In this document: one piece after another, positions 45,553 to 56,372 of the stretch
Layout: each line of letters starts with the position of its first letter
Position numbering within the stretch: position 1 is the first letter of the stretch
Source: Lumbricus rubellus
Lineage: Eukaryota; Annelida; Clitellata; Crassiclitellata; Lumbricidae
DNA length: 64,000 nucleotides
Reading direction: 5' to 3'
Assembly: GCA_945859605.1 (NCBI GenBank)
Contig: OX243824.1
Location: 29,099,948 to 29,163,947, forward strand
Translations under genes and position numbers: made by a program
The notes under the pieces: generated by a model
What the model was told of the DNA's origin: nothing
Seen by the model: only the letters and a program-made list of their open reading frames with translations
Databases searched by the model: none

Positions 45553-45714
45553 GCAAGTCTCGGGTTATGTTTTTAAAAAAGCCCAAAATTGCAACCCGAT
45601 CTGAAATGGACTGATCAATAAGCTAATGAATTGCATAAACTTGCAGTAAGACATTTTAGAAAGAGAAATGTGTACGTTAGTGGGATATATGAGATAATTA
45701 TTGGCTGCTGATTT

Positions 45715-45890
45715 AGTCGATATGCAGGACTTTACTAAACATAACGATGGCGCGAAATAGGCTACCTGTTAACCGTTTTAGATGTGTTTTCCAAATACGG
45801 CTGGATCATGCCATTGAATGATAAGAGTGGGAAATCTATAGCTAGTGGCTTCGTGAAGATACTCGGGAGCGAACGAAAGCCTGCTAGCCC
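45715..45890 (+). pseudogene. Polinton integrase, N-terminal part of the catalytic core
   Basis: One frame reads LVDMQDFTKHNDG, the first catalytic-Asp region of rve-type integrases. After a frameshift another reads LLTVLDVFSKYGWIMPL and KSGKSIASGFVKILG. This is the Polinton integrase core. It stops abruptly near 45,890. The missing remainder starts at 51,838. Confidence 0.75.
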
Positions 45891-46493
45891 TTTAAAGGGC
45901 ATAATTGGCCCTGAACAGTTACAACAATAATAATTACACATTATATGCCTGCTAACTAAACATATAGAGGGAATATATTCGTCATGTGGAAAAGTTGACT
46001 AAAAAAATGGCAATATTGTGTCCTATACCCATGAAGCCAAAACTTGTAGTGGCAACATTGTCACCACTACCAACTAAGCCCAAATGAACGAATTAGAAAC
46101 AAGTGAAACCAAAAAGCAGTGTTGTTGTCAATCATGGAAGAAACATTAGTAAAAAACAATAGGAAATTACAGAGTACGGTTTCGTACTAAGTGGCAGGCC
46201 TAGTTGTGTTTCAAGTGCAGTTCACTTATGAAAAACTGCGAAACATGGGTCATTGGGTATATGCATAGAGCGACACCGCACCCACTACAGGCAATCTTCA
46301 AGCGTTTATTGTTCAACTGGGTGCTGCGGCATTTGGACTCCCACTGATGACAGCCGAATGTTGTCTGGAACACCAACTCCTTTACGGTTGACGTGATTTG
46401 CACCTAATGAAAGAGCCACCTTGTAAGCTTGACCGCCATTGCCGTGATCTGTAGTTTGCACACCAGCGAAATGAAAACATAATAATATGATTT

Positions 46494-46620
46494 TTTAAAA
46501 TATAATATAATATATATTTCATATATATATATATATATATAAAATATAATATATAATATAATATAAATATAATAATATTATAATAAATAATATAATATAT
46601 ATAATATATAATATAATAAG
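46494..46620. repeat. (TA)n-rich low-complexity tract
   Basis: Almost pure A/T with ATAATAT and (AT)n runs. Confidence 0.9.
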
Positions 46621-47099
46621 CTTTAATAGTTGCAACAACTATTCTAGTAGCATAGCCCCTTAATACAAAGAAATGATTCAAATCAGAATAAGGATATAAA
46701 AAGGCTTACAAAAATGAGTACTGGTTTAGTGTTTATATTATTGTAACTATAAGACACAGCAAAGTATAAAGTAAATCAAGGGAAAAGCAAAACCATCAAA
46801 ATAACGCAAATAGAAGCGTGCCAAAAATAAAACGGATGAACTAATTAGGAAAAAAATAAATACAAACATCTCAGATAAAGCAATAAAGCTAAACATATCT
46901 ACAAAGGTGCATGCCAAATAACATAATATATAAAATACCGAACACCTAAACTACACAAGTGAGCTAAATCTAAAAACAATAGCACCAAGCAAAATAATGC
47001 ATAGGCAAAAGAAATTAGGAAGCTAAACTCCATAATATCCGCAAGTCCAATAAGGGTAAACAATCAAATTTGAATCCAATCTAAACAAAAATCTTAATC

Positions 47100-49436
47100 T
47101 TAAAGGAATAAAGCTATAAGGTTTTGTAAGTTCTGTTGATCCAATGCATCTTTATCAATTTGATGGGTCCTCTTAAGATGCCAAGGGGCTGGAAATTTAG
47201 TGCTAATTATGGTTCTTTTAATACTGCTTTTACCATTTTTAAATGCAATCATAGGTTTATTCTTAAAGTGTGTACCTAATTCAGGGTTTTCAGCTATCAG
47301 TTCTTTCCAAAGTCTATAGAAAGTTTTTTTAAGCACATTTTTCTTATCATATTTATTTTCATATACGACAATAAGGGTAGGTCTGTCTAAAGTTCTAGTT
47401 CTGATTTTGTATTTAAGTAAAGACTCTCTATTAACTTCCCCAAGTTTGAATAAAGCGTGGCATAAAATGTTTCCGGGTAGTTTCTAGATTTAAAAGCGTT
47501 AACCATATTAATAATTTGGTAATCTAAGTCTTGTGGGTTCGAAATTATCCGCTTAAGTCTAAGAAGCTGGCTAAAAGGTATTGCCTTTTTTGTGTGAGGG
47601 GATGACAGCTTAAAAAGTTCAAATATAGCTTTTTATCTGTAGGTTTACAATATAAAGTAGTTTTGAGGCTTTTATTGAGTATTATAATTCTCACATCTAA
47701 AAAATGGAATTTCAATATTTGATTGGTTAAGGGTAAATTTAAAATTAGGGTGAAAACTGTTAAGAGTATTAAAATATTCCTTAAGTTCTCCTGAAGTCAT
47801 GTTCCAAATCCCAAAAAGGTCATCTACAAACCTATCATGTTCCCATATATATTCAGGGTGGGCCCGCTCAAATTTCTCAAAGAATTTGTACATCACTATG
47901 TTTGCAGCTTGCACTGAAGATGATCCACCCATAGTGAGACCTTGCATTTGTTTATATAGTACATCCTTAACTGTCAAAAAAAAATTTCTCAACACAAATT
48001 CTAGGATATTCTTAAGTAGGATTGGCGGAATCGGTTTAATATCTATATCAAAAAGTTCTATCCCTATAGTGACTCAACATCTAAAGCAGTGGTTCCCAAC
48101 CTTTTTTGACTGTAGGGCCACTTTTTCTAAGTTGGAGGAAACGAGGGCCATTTTTTCTTAGTTAAAGGACATTAGGGCATTTAGGGGGCCACAGTGCTAA
48201 AATTTAATTAACTAGAAGCATATAAAAATTGTCATAATTAATTCGAAGTAGAATGTTTGATGTTTATCGACTTCAAAATAAAATAATTTGTAATAGAAAA
48301 TGGTCTATCCTGTCGAAATTGTCAATTTTTTTCATATATTTTTTTTATTTATTTGAGAGATGAGTGCCATTGTTGAGGCCTAGCGGGCCATTTTGTGAGA
48401 CCTCGCGGGCCACTTTTGGCCCGCGGGCCACGGGTTGGGAACCGCTGATCTAAAGTAACTAATATCGTTCCTTCTCTAATCTGGTCGTTATATTTTGTAA
48501 TCTTATTCCAAAAATCTGTGGTATCCTTGATTAAGTTGGGAATTTGTAACTCACTAATTTTCAGTAGTTGCTGAAGATAATTTCTCTGTACTTTATTAGC
48601 TAAGCTATTACATTGGGAAATTATAGGTCTAATCGGATTATTAGTTTTATGGATTTTAGAGAGCCCATAAATTATTCCCGGTTCATTGTTAGTATCACAA
48701 AGCCAATTGTATTGTTTTTTCGTTAAAAAGGTTTTAGTTGATTTATCAATGATAGGTATTTTACAATTAGATCTTTTTTTATAATAGAATATTCTTTTGT
48801 TATCTTTATATAGGTGGAACAACTCTGGAGATGATCAATAATTTTAGATTCGTGTTCAATAGTATCCATGATCACAATACCTCCTCCTTTATCCGCCGGT
48901 TTAATGATAATGGCTTTATTATTTCTAAGACATTTTAAAGCTTTTATTTCATTCTGACTAATACTAGGAGTATTACTATATTTATGTGAAATATGTTTAA
49001 TTTCATACTTTAATCTGTTACAAATGCACTTATATTATAATTAGTTTTAGTAGGGTACCAACAGCTTGGGATTTTAATAGGTTCTACTTTCGTCTTATTT
49101 AATGATGGGTTGTGCAACGATTGGTGTTCATTTCCTAAACTATAACATTTCTCTTTTTGTTTGTCAAAATAGAGTTTAATCTGAAGTTTTCGTTCAAAGC
49201 TATCAATTAGGGCAATATTCTCTTTCATATAGTTAGTGTAGTTATTTGCATACATGAAATTTAGACCTCTATTTAAAACTATTTTTTCGCAATTACTTAA
49301 TTTATGCTTTGATAAATTAGTTATGCAAGAGTTAGGCAAATGTTTAATTAAAAATCTTTTACATGCCCTAGTTCTAATCCTTCTTGTTAGTGCATATTTA
49401 CTTCTTAATAACCTGAACCCTTTTAAAGAAGAAGGG
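47100..49436 (-). pseudogene. Penelope-like reverse transcriptase remnant
   Basis: In minus order: LIKHLPNSCITNLSKHKLS (49,350), RGLNFMYANN, IYGLSKIHKTNNPIRPIIS (48,640), KITKYNDQI and GTILVTLD interrupted by a MITE, LTMGGSSSVQAANIVMYKF (47,930), catalytic HDRFVDDLFGIW, FTLNQSNIEIPFF, then FKNKPMIAFKNGKSSIK (47,200). The KIHK-PIRPI and RFVDD-type boxes and the order fit Penelope-like elements. Pieces are in different frames. I see no GIY-YIG endonuclease downstream. Confidence 0.75.
48087..48447. mobile_element. hAT-like MITE with perfect 8-bp target duplication
   Basis: The 361-bp element has inverted ends CAGTGGTTCCCAACC and GGTTGGGAACCGCTG and sub-terminal GGCCCGCGGGCCA. It is flanked by ATCTAAAG on both sides (48,079-48,086; 48,448-48,455). 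The end sequence and duplication length are typical of hAT non-autonomous elements. It interrupts the Penelope-like RT. Confidence 0.92.
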
Positions 49437-49440
49437 TATA

Positions 49441-51062
49441 CTGCCGTGCTAAGCAAAAAGACAGTAACTCAAGTTTTTCCGTTTTTTGAGTTAGCACTTG
49501 TTTTCACATCCTGACAACATGTTCTACCATATCTGGAAGCAAGGAAACGGTATCTGTCCGGGAACATGGAAAAAAACGGAAACGAAATTAACAGTATCTC
49601 AAAATTGGGTCGTCGTACTAAGCAAAAAAGCAGTAACTTGAGTTACTGTCTTCTTGCTTGGTATTCCATGTATATTCAAGTCCGACCGATTTACAGATAT
49701 TTCAATATATCGGCTTTCAATTCACCTAGAATCGTCATCTTGGTGTCAAAACATACACATTCAAGGTCAAGGAGTCCAATAGGGTCATCTAAAAGTTTCC
49801 CCATGGGTCTGAATGGCGGCCATTTTCCAAAATGGCGTTCAAAATATGGATTTTTCAATTTCTTAGCTTACAATTCACTTAGAATCGTCATCTTGGTGTC
49901 AAAACATACACATTCAGGGTCACGGATTCCAGTGGAGCCATCCAAATTTTCCCAATGGCCTCAATGGCGGCCATTTTCCAAAATGGCAGACCCAACAAGA
50001 AGGATTTGTCAATATCACGGCTTTCAATTAACTTAGAATCGTCATCTTGGTGTCAAAACATACACATCTCAGGTCAAGGATCCCAATAAGGCCATCACAA
50101 AGTTCCCCATGACCTCAATGGCGGCCATTTTCCAAAATGGCGGACCCAAAAAGAGGGATTTGTTAATATCTCGGCTTTCAGTTCACTTAGAATTGTCATC
50201 TTGGTGTCAAAACATGCACATTTCAGTCAGGGATCTCAATAGAGCCATCGCATAGTTCCCAGTTACCTCAATGACCACCATTTTCTAAAATGGCCGTCCC
50301 AAAAAAAGGGATCTGCAAAATTCACATTTTGGACGGCCATTTTGAAAATGACCGCCATTGAGGCCAGTTGAAGTTTTTAGTGGCTCCATTGGAATCCTTG
50401 TCCCTAAATATGTATATTTAGGCACCAAGATGACGATTCTAAGTGGATTTAATGCTGAGATATTAAAAATCACGATTTTGGTCGGCCATTTTGAAAAATG
50501 GCCGCCGTTGAAGCCAGAGTTGATTTTAGATGGCATTATTGGAATCATCGTCCCTAAATATGTATGGTTAGACACTAAGATGACACTTCTAAGTGAAATA
50601 GAAGCCGAGATATTTAAAAATATGTATATCTGTCGGCCATTTTGGAAAATGGCTGCCATTGGGGCTAGAGGGCAAATCTGCAATGACCCTATAGCCAAAT
50701 ATTTTTCTTAGGACATGTTCGTGGTATATGCCAAATTTCATTGTTGTATCGCAAAAAGAACAATTATTTTTCACCAGCCCGCTCTGCCATACGATGAGTT
50801 ACTGCTTTCTTGCTTAGCATCAAACCGATGTTCAATTATTCGATGCTAAGCAAAAAAGCAGTATCTCATTTTTATACAATTTTTACACAAGTTTCACAAA
50901 AAAACAAGTTTAGTTTCAGAATTCAGTAGTTTATATATAACTGCTTGCAAAAATTCAGAAAGATTCTAGCTTTATTTCTGGTTGAATTAAACCGATTTCT
51001 TCTTTATCGTTTTACGCAAAATCGTCTTTTTTGAGTTACTGTCTTTTTGCTTAGCACGGCAG
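49441..51062. mobile_element. Inverted-repeat element with mirrored tandem array
   Basis: The 32-bp perfect inverted ends begin CTGCCGTGCTAAGCAAAAAG, flanked by TATA (49,437-49,440 and 51,063-51,066). Removing the element and one TATA restores an open frame in the interrupted minus-strand gene; removing it with a TA-only duplication does not. Inside are four direct units of about 154 bp (49,685-50,300) and then two to three inverted units (50,310-50,700). Related CTAAGCAAAAAAGCAGTA palindromes occur near 49,620 and 50,850. It has no coding capacity. Confidence 0.85.
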
Positions 51063-51066
51063 TATA

Positions 51067-51570
51067 CATTGGCTCTCATAGCAAAGTGTGAATTTTGTAC
51101 TGCATCTTCTCGAAGATTAGTTGTTTGTCGTCATTCTTGAAGGTTGTCTGGCGCTAGACCGGTTAACATCGGTATGGGTTGTAACGTTACATTGCCTGGA
51201 TTCGTGTCGAGGGACTTGGCAGGTAGAGTTGAAGTCAAAGAACCAATTGAGGGTATTGCTGAAGTCGAAGAACCACTTATGGGTGAACGATGCGTAGTAA
51301 TGTCGCGTATGGTAGGAACCGGTGTTCTAGGAACGGTGCTCGAAGTTCGAGCAGAGTGTGGCAAAGGGCGACCGAATGAATAATCCGGAACTGTAAATTT
51401 AGGTCTGGTGTTATGATAAACTGGGTCTTTGTGAGGACCCCGTCGAATGTTTTTGAAGTTCCCTTGTGCTGGAGAAAAGTAAGGCTTAGGGTTGGTTCTC
51501 CCATAGGTCCTCGGTGGATGATTCATGACAACTTGACTGAAAAGGGGTTTGACAACCGGGAGTGGTCGGA
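51067..51570 (-). pseudogene. N-terminal part of the Penelope-like ORF
   Basis: A Ser/Pro/Thr-rich frame (TYGRTNPKPYFSPAQGNF, HSARTSSTVPRTPVPTIRD) ends in a TGA at 51,131. The same frame then continues (NLREDAVQNSHFAMRANV) into the Penelope-like RT across the inverted-repeat element. It has no recognised domain. The initiation codon is uncertain because upstream sequence is a (TA)n tract. Confidence 0.5.
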
Positions 51571-51584
51571 TGTTTATAAATGTG

Positions 51585-51745
51585 CATATAAAAATATATA
51601 TAAATATAAATAAACAACATAAATATGAAAATAAATAATAATAATAAATAAAATAAATGAATAAAATATATATATAAATATATATATATATAATATAATA
51701 ATATAATAATATAATATAAATATGATATGAAAAATAATATGAATG
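51585..51745. repeat. (TA)n-rich low-complexity tract
   Basis: A/T-only stretch near the outer end of the 5.9-kb insertion. Confidence 0.9.
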
Positions 51746-51837
51746 AAAACATAATAATATGCTTGCAGGAACGTTTCCAGTGCCTTCTAAGTACATCGAC
51801 CAGTGGGAAAACATAATATTGCCTCTACCCAAGTTTA

Positions 51838-52437
51838 AGGGGTTAAATTATGGGTTGACAAGGGAAAAGAATTTTATAATAAAGACGCAAAGAATCTGGT
51901 TGAGTTGAACTATACCGAGAACGAGGAAAAATCTTGCGTCGTTGAAACCAATCAATGCGAGAGAAAATGTTTAAGAACTTTACAGCTAATTCAACAAGAA
52001 GATAATTTGATACAATAGGTGAAATGGTTAGTAATTATAATGAAACAAGACGCCCGCTAAGGCTAGTATGAAAGTGAATAAAAAGACTGTATTTATGAAT
52101 TTATACGGCGAAGAGGCCTATTTTTCCTAGATTCTTGATTGGAGATAAAGTCAGAATAACTAACAAGAAGAATATATTTTAAAAGGGGTACTTGCCAAAA
52201 TGGATGGAAGAGGTTTTTATAGTATCCCAGATTCAATGCACAGATCCGCCAACTTATAAGATTACTGATTGCAATATTGAGAAAATACAGGGCTCAATCT
52301 ATGAACAGGAGCTACAGAAGACAACTCAAGAAATATTTAGAATAGAAAAGATTACAGGAAACGTGGGAAGAAGTCTTTTGTTAAATGGCTTGGTTATCCT
52401 GAGTCCTTTAATTCGTGGGTGGATAATGAAGACTTAG
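51838..52437 (+). pseudogene. Polinton integrase, C-terminal part with chromodomain-like tail
   Basis: It begins with a KLWVDKGKEFYNK-type block (second catalytic Asp region), then VELNYTENEEK, a damaged region and VSNYNETR-like residues in another frame. Next are LIGDKVRITNKKNIF, YLPKWMEEVFIVSQIQ and YEQELQKTTQEIFRIEKI. The last part resembles the chromodomain at the end of Polinton integrases. Several stops and frameshifts are present. It is the second half of the gene seen at 45,715-45,890. Confidence 0.75.
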
Positions 52438-52559
52438 TGAACATGTGTGATGATTAACATAGAACATAGAACATAGAACGTGAAACGTGAAACGTGTGAA
52501 AATCATCGCGTTCCATTTCAATGTTTTAACGAGCGTTCCAAAAACGCGTTAAAACATAA

Positions 52560-53165
52560 TAACGTCTATTTAAAATATGTAGTTTCAAAAAATTACAGAT
52601 CCATCAAAACGTGATTTTATCGTTGAAGAGTTTCTGAAGACGAAGAAAAACATTCAACGAGATTATTTATCTGAGAAAATAGGTGATATAGGACTGCAGC
52701 GAGAATTGGTAAAGTCGTTCAAACCGATCGTCGACTCGCAATCAATGATATCGAAAGAACAAAACGCATTGTTGTCTACTATTAAGGAAAACTCTGCAAC
52801 CACGATGTCTAGTGCGCTAAAAGCGCTTCCCGCGTCAATTTCTTCTTCGTTAAAATCCAGACAGTTTCCTCAGTATCCCTCGATAGAGGCTACAGAAGAC
52901 GTTAGAACGTTAGAATTAGGAGACCTGGCAATGAAATAAGCTGCACCAAACCGCCTTTAATAAAAAAAATCTACGGATACCAGGTTCGGTCTAAATGCTA
53001 AAGATGGTTATTTCATATCGGAGACACACCCATTCAGAACGACGATATGTCGCGTAGGTGAAAAGACTTACGTTGGTACCCCAGGACTTTGGAAGCTACT
53101 GACGATGGCTAAACCGAACGAGTCGATTTATGAGGCCAACGATGTGTCCGATTACGCCGAGATTC
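52560..53165 (+). pseudogene. Polinton-type late gene, first part
   Basis: A frame starting near 52,560 reads ITDPSKRDFIVEEFLKTKK, then LQRELVKSFKPIVDS, and stops at 52,939. A second frame gives GLNAKDGYFISE, VGEKTYVGTPGLWKLL and IYEANDVSDYAEIL. I recall this pairing (KRD-x-IV start, GTPGLW core) from an uncharacterised Polinton/adintovirus late protein, probably a structural one. It is interrupted by a mariner at 53,168. Function unproven. Confidence 0.55.
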
Positions 53166-53167
53166 TA

Positions 53168-54150
53168 CACGGTGATTCATAAAAAAACGTTACCCTACAT
53201 AAGTCAGCACAACTCATGTCTATGACAATCAAATTTAATGAAATTCCAGAATAATGAAGCTTGATGATCTAGCCAAGTGCTATATAAATCATTTCACGTT
53301 CAGAGCTATATGACGTAACGCGGATGACGAAACTAATGACGTCACGATAATCTGGAGAAACAGGCAAGATTACAACGTTCCTTTCAGTCACTGAGGTTGT
53401 ATCATGCAAACCTGGTCAATTTCATCTTGTTTAGTCTCCTGGTGATAAATTGTTTAGTGTGGCATCACAAAGTAACAATCAGAATGTCCGCAATCACGTA
53501 TCTGCCGGTATACAGAATAGTTCCAGCAAATCGTCTTTTGCGGAATCGACCAACTTTCAGCAAATCCCTTATGGCGTCGGTCGGTCTCTGCACTTGGTCG
53601 TACGAACATATCCATTTCACCGAACCAGATGTTGAGGTCAATGGACAATATAACAGAGATGTTCCACTAATATAAGGTGCCTGACATTACGAAGTAAGTT
53701 TATTTCATCATCCATCACAATAGCGCTCGTGCGCACAGAGTTCAAGAGACCGTTGTGCAATGGAAATTTAAACTCCTGATTTCATCCCGCCTACTTTGTG
53801 GCCACCCAACAGTCTTGATAAAAAGGTTAGTAGACTAAAAGATATGTAGTGTCATGCAAGAAAATGTCTACAGAATTCGAAAATGTGATGTCAACGAGTT
53901 GTGTCGTCGAATTGTGAAGGAATATCGGACACAATGGATCAGCGCATCATTGATCAATGATCAGTCAGCCAAGAAATGCGTATGCGTCTTCGCGCATGCG
54001 TATGTGGCAAATGAGGGTAATTTCGAAAATAACTTTGAACTTCCATAATGTTCAGAAATGAATCTTCACCTAAAATTTCGTCAACGTAACTCGATGTTTG
54101 GCGGAGTTACAGTAAAACATGTAGGGTAACGTTTTTTATGAATCACCGTG
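53168..54150. mobile_element. mariner-like element with TA duplication
   Basis: The 983-bp element has inverted ends CACGGTGATTCATAAAA and continuing GTTACCCTACAT over about 32 bp. It is flanked by TA (53,166-53,167 and 54,151-54,152). Removing it rejoins a Polinton late gene in the expected order. It carries a decayed transposase. Confidence 0.85.
53390..54048 (+). pseudogene. mariner-like transposase remnant
   Basis: Blocks seen across frames: HFTEPDVEVNGQYNRDV (53,600), SARAHRVQETV (53,730), CDVNELCRRIVKEYRTQW (53,890), GNFENNFELP (54,030). This is the order of the second catalytic region and C-terminus of a Tc1/mariner transposase. The PPNSPDLNP block is destroyed. Confidence 0.7.
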
Positions 54151-54152
54151 TA

Positions 54153-54440
54153 GACGTAACGAATGCTATGAGGTGACCTAACAATCAGAGTAAACCAAAA
54201 TCGAAAAAGTACGTGAAAATCATTAAACCGATATGGGAAATGAAGTCTGGAAACAAGCGCTGAAGACGGGTAAAAGAATCGTCGTTATTCGGCAAGATCC
54301 GAATGGTTTAGTAGAAATGTTGCATCTACGTTTGGCTAGCTACGGCGCTGGTAATACGGGAGCGAGAAACGAGATCGTTGGTTAAGACAAGGCGTGATTG
54401 ACAAAGAACAGTATAAAAACTTAATGTTGCAATTATAAAA
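54153..54440 (+). pseudogene. Polinton-type late gene, last part
   Basis: After the mariner the gene resumes. VVIRQDPNGLVEMLHLRLA, GAGNTGARNEIV and, in another frame, GVIDKEQYKNLMLQL end near 54,438. This C-terminal GNTG-x-RNEI region belongs with the preceding gene half. Confidence 0.5.
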
Positions 54441-54500
54441 ATGCTTGTTGTCGCCAATAGAAGATAATGCAAGAAAATACGTTATAGGAGGAGCGGGATA

Positions 54501-54722
54501 ATGGATACTATTACGGGAGTTTTCAAGAAGCTCTTCACTTCGGATGTCGCTAAACGAGTCGCATCGTCCGCCCTTAGCGTGGGAAAAGACGCCGCGAGAG
54601 AGTTGGGCAAAAAAGCGCTAGACGTCGGAAAGAATACCGCCGTAGAGGCTGGTAAACGCTTGGTGGATAAAGCCGCTGCCAAACTCTTAGCATCATCTGT
54701 TCTGCCGCCGCGCGTGGTTTAA
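54501..54722 (+). CDS. Small Lys/Ala-rich basic protein in the Polinton late region
   Basis: 73 codons starting at an ATG just after a GGAGGAGCGGGATA leader. It reads MDTITGVFKKLFTSDVAKR and then amphipathic Ala/Lys/Val repeats (GKDAARELGKKALDVGK). The composition suggests an amphipathic helical, nucleic-acid or membrane-binding virion protein. Position, directly after the late-gene remnant, is consistent with Polinton membership. I do not recognise the family with certainty. Confidence 0.45.
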   Translation: MDTITGVFKKLFTSDVAKRVASSALSVGKDAARELGKKALDVGKNTAVEAGKRLVDKAAAKLLASSVLPPRVV

Positions 54723-54777
54723 AAATCGAAACGATACCACCAGCACTTACGCAATCGAATGCGGCTATCTTAGCGCG

Positions 54778-55400
54778 GAGACAGTTTTCTTCCTCATGAT
54801 GTGACCAAAGTAACTTAACTTCCTCCCTACCACCTCTCCCCACAGCCGTTCGCCACCCACCTTCTGTAGCACCTCCTCATTCCTTTTCTTAGCTGTCCAC
54901 GGTATTCTTAATATTCTTCTGTAAGATGTCGTTTTAAAAGCTTTTATTCTTCTCACTTCGCTCTTCCTGTACGTCAACGACTCTGTTTTACCATGCCATT
55001 TCCCTTCGCCATTCCCAGTCTTGCCCTTATATCCTCCTCACACCTTCCATCCACATTTATTTAGGGTCCTAGATACTGCATCTTATCTACCTGTTGCAAC
55101 GCCCTCTACATAAATTTCAGTCTTCCTGCTATCAGTAGTCATCACTTTCGTTTTTCCATTGTTAAAAATCAATCCATAGTTCTTCCCTGCATCCACAACC
55201 CTCTGTATCAGTTCTTGAAGCTCCTCCGATGATGTGGCAACCATGTCTATCATCCGCATACCTGAGATTTGACACCCTTCTTCCTCCTATCTTAAATCCT
55301 CCCTTATATGTTTCCAGAGCCTCTCGCATTGCCATTTCCGCCACCAAGTTAAATAGGTAGGGAGATAGTACACATCCCTGTCTTACCACCTCTACCAATT
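54778..55400 (-). pseudogene. RTE-like non-LTR remnant
   Basis: In minus order: RQGCVLSPYLFNLVAEMAM, SNLRYADDR (catalytic YADD kept), a NNGKTKV-like block, TSYRRILRIPWTAKKRNEEV, and LSYFGHIMRK near 54,800. Frames are broken. It truncates the Polinton remnant at its right side. Confidence 0.8.
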
Positions 55401-55419
55401 TTAAGCCACAAGAACAAGA

Positions 55420-56175
55420 GCAGGTTATGATATTGCACAAATAAGTCCATGCACACATGAAGAGGCAGACAATAGAATATTTTTGCATGCTGCTGACTTG
55501 GTTCGGGCTGGAAATCAGAAAATTTTAATAAAGACTGTTGATACGGATGTCCTGGATGTTGCCTTACAGCAGAAAATAGCGTGTCATGAATTGTGGGTTG
55601 CAATAATTTTTTATATCTTCGATATATTTCTGCTCATGTGCTTGCACGTATTTTGAGTCCACAAAGCCTGTGCATGAAACAATTGAAACATACATGCATT
55701 TACTGGCTGTGACACTGTTTCAGCATTTGTTGGCCGGGGCAAAAAGACTTGTTGGGGTGTATGGACTAAATATACTGAAATTACAACAACCTTCAATGAA
55801 CTGACTGAGTTGCCTCCGTTCATATCCAATACCTGTTTGTCTTTACTAAAATGCTTTACCATTCGCCTGTATGACTTGTTAAGTCATTGTGGTTCCGTGA
55901 ACTCTGCTCAGAAAAAAACTCTTTGCTCGGAAAGGTACAACAATTGATAATATTCCACCAACACAAGATGCACTTGTGCAACATATTAAACGTGCTGTAT
56001 ATATCAGGCTGGTTATGTTTGGAGTCAGGCTTTAGTGACACAGCCTGTGTTACCAACTCCTGCAGATTGGGGATGGCTGTTGTCAGAGAATTTTGGCAGC
56101 GACTATGGATGACACTACCAGATGCTGCCAAATGCTGTCTAGAGGCTGTTCCACAGAACGTTGCAGATGCTTAAG
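55420..56175 (+). pseudogene. Relic of a PIN/FEN-like gene of unknown function
   Basis: Across frames: HEEADNRIFLHAADL, KILIKTVDTDVLDVAL (acidic D-rich, FEN/PIN-like), DTVSAFVGRGKKTCWGVW, and NIPPTQDALVQHIKRAVY with LPTPADWGWLL. I recall this block order from an uncharacterised invertebrate gene family that often lies near mobile DNA. Several stops and frame changes make it a pseudogene. Function unknown. Confidence 0.5.
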
Positions 56176-56372
56176 CACAGCACTTTGTGCATGTGATGCT
56201 CAGTGCAGGCAATGAAATCTAATATTGAATTTTTCATAGTCTTTTCTGTATTACAGCCCCATTGCTGCTCAAATTTGTATAAAACACAGAAACTGTTCCT
56301 GGTTCACAGCCAGCACAGATGAATTAACTGTAAATATACACTGTGTCCGAAAAAAAGGGACCCATTTTGTAA

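Larger units (their letters stand above)
45891..51837. mobile_element. About 5.9-kb insertion inside the Polinton integrase (contains a Penelope-like element)
   Basis: Integrase sequence breaks off near 45,890 and resumes near 51,838. The insert contains a minus-strand Penelope-like RT, a hAT MITE, an inverted-repeat element with mirrored repeats, and two AT-rich (TA)n stretches (46,494-46,620 and 51,585-51,745). Terminal repeats were not resolved, although GAAAACATAATAATATG occurs near both AT-rich stretches. Confidence 0.65.

Noticed and set aside
51486..51752. Ile/Tyr-rich minus-strand frames that look like membrane proteins
   Set aside because: They are translations of an AT-only low-complexity tract.
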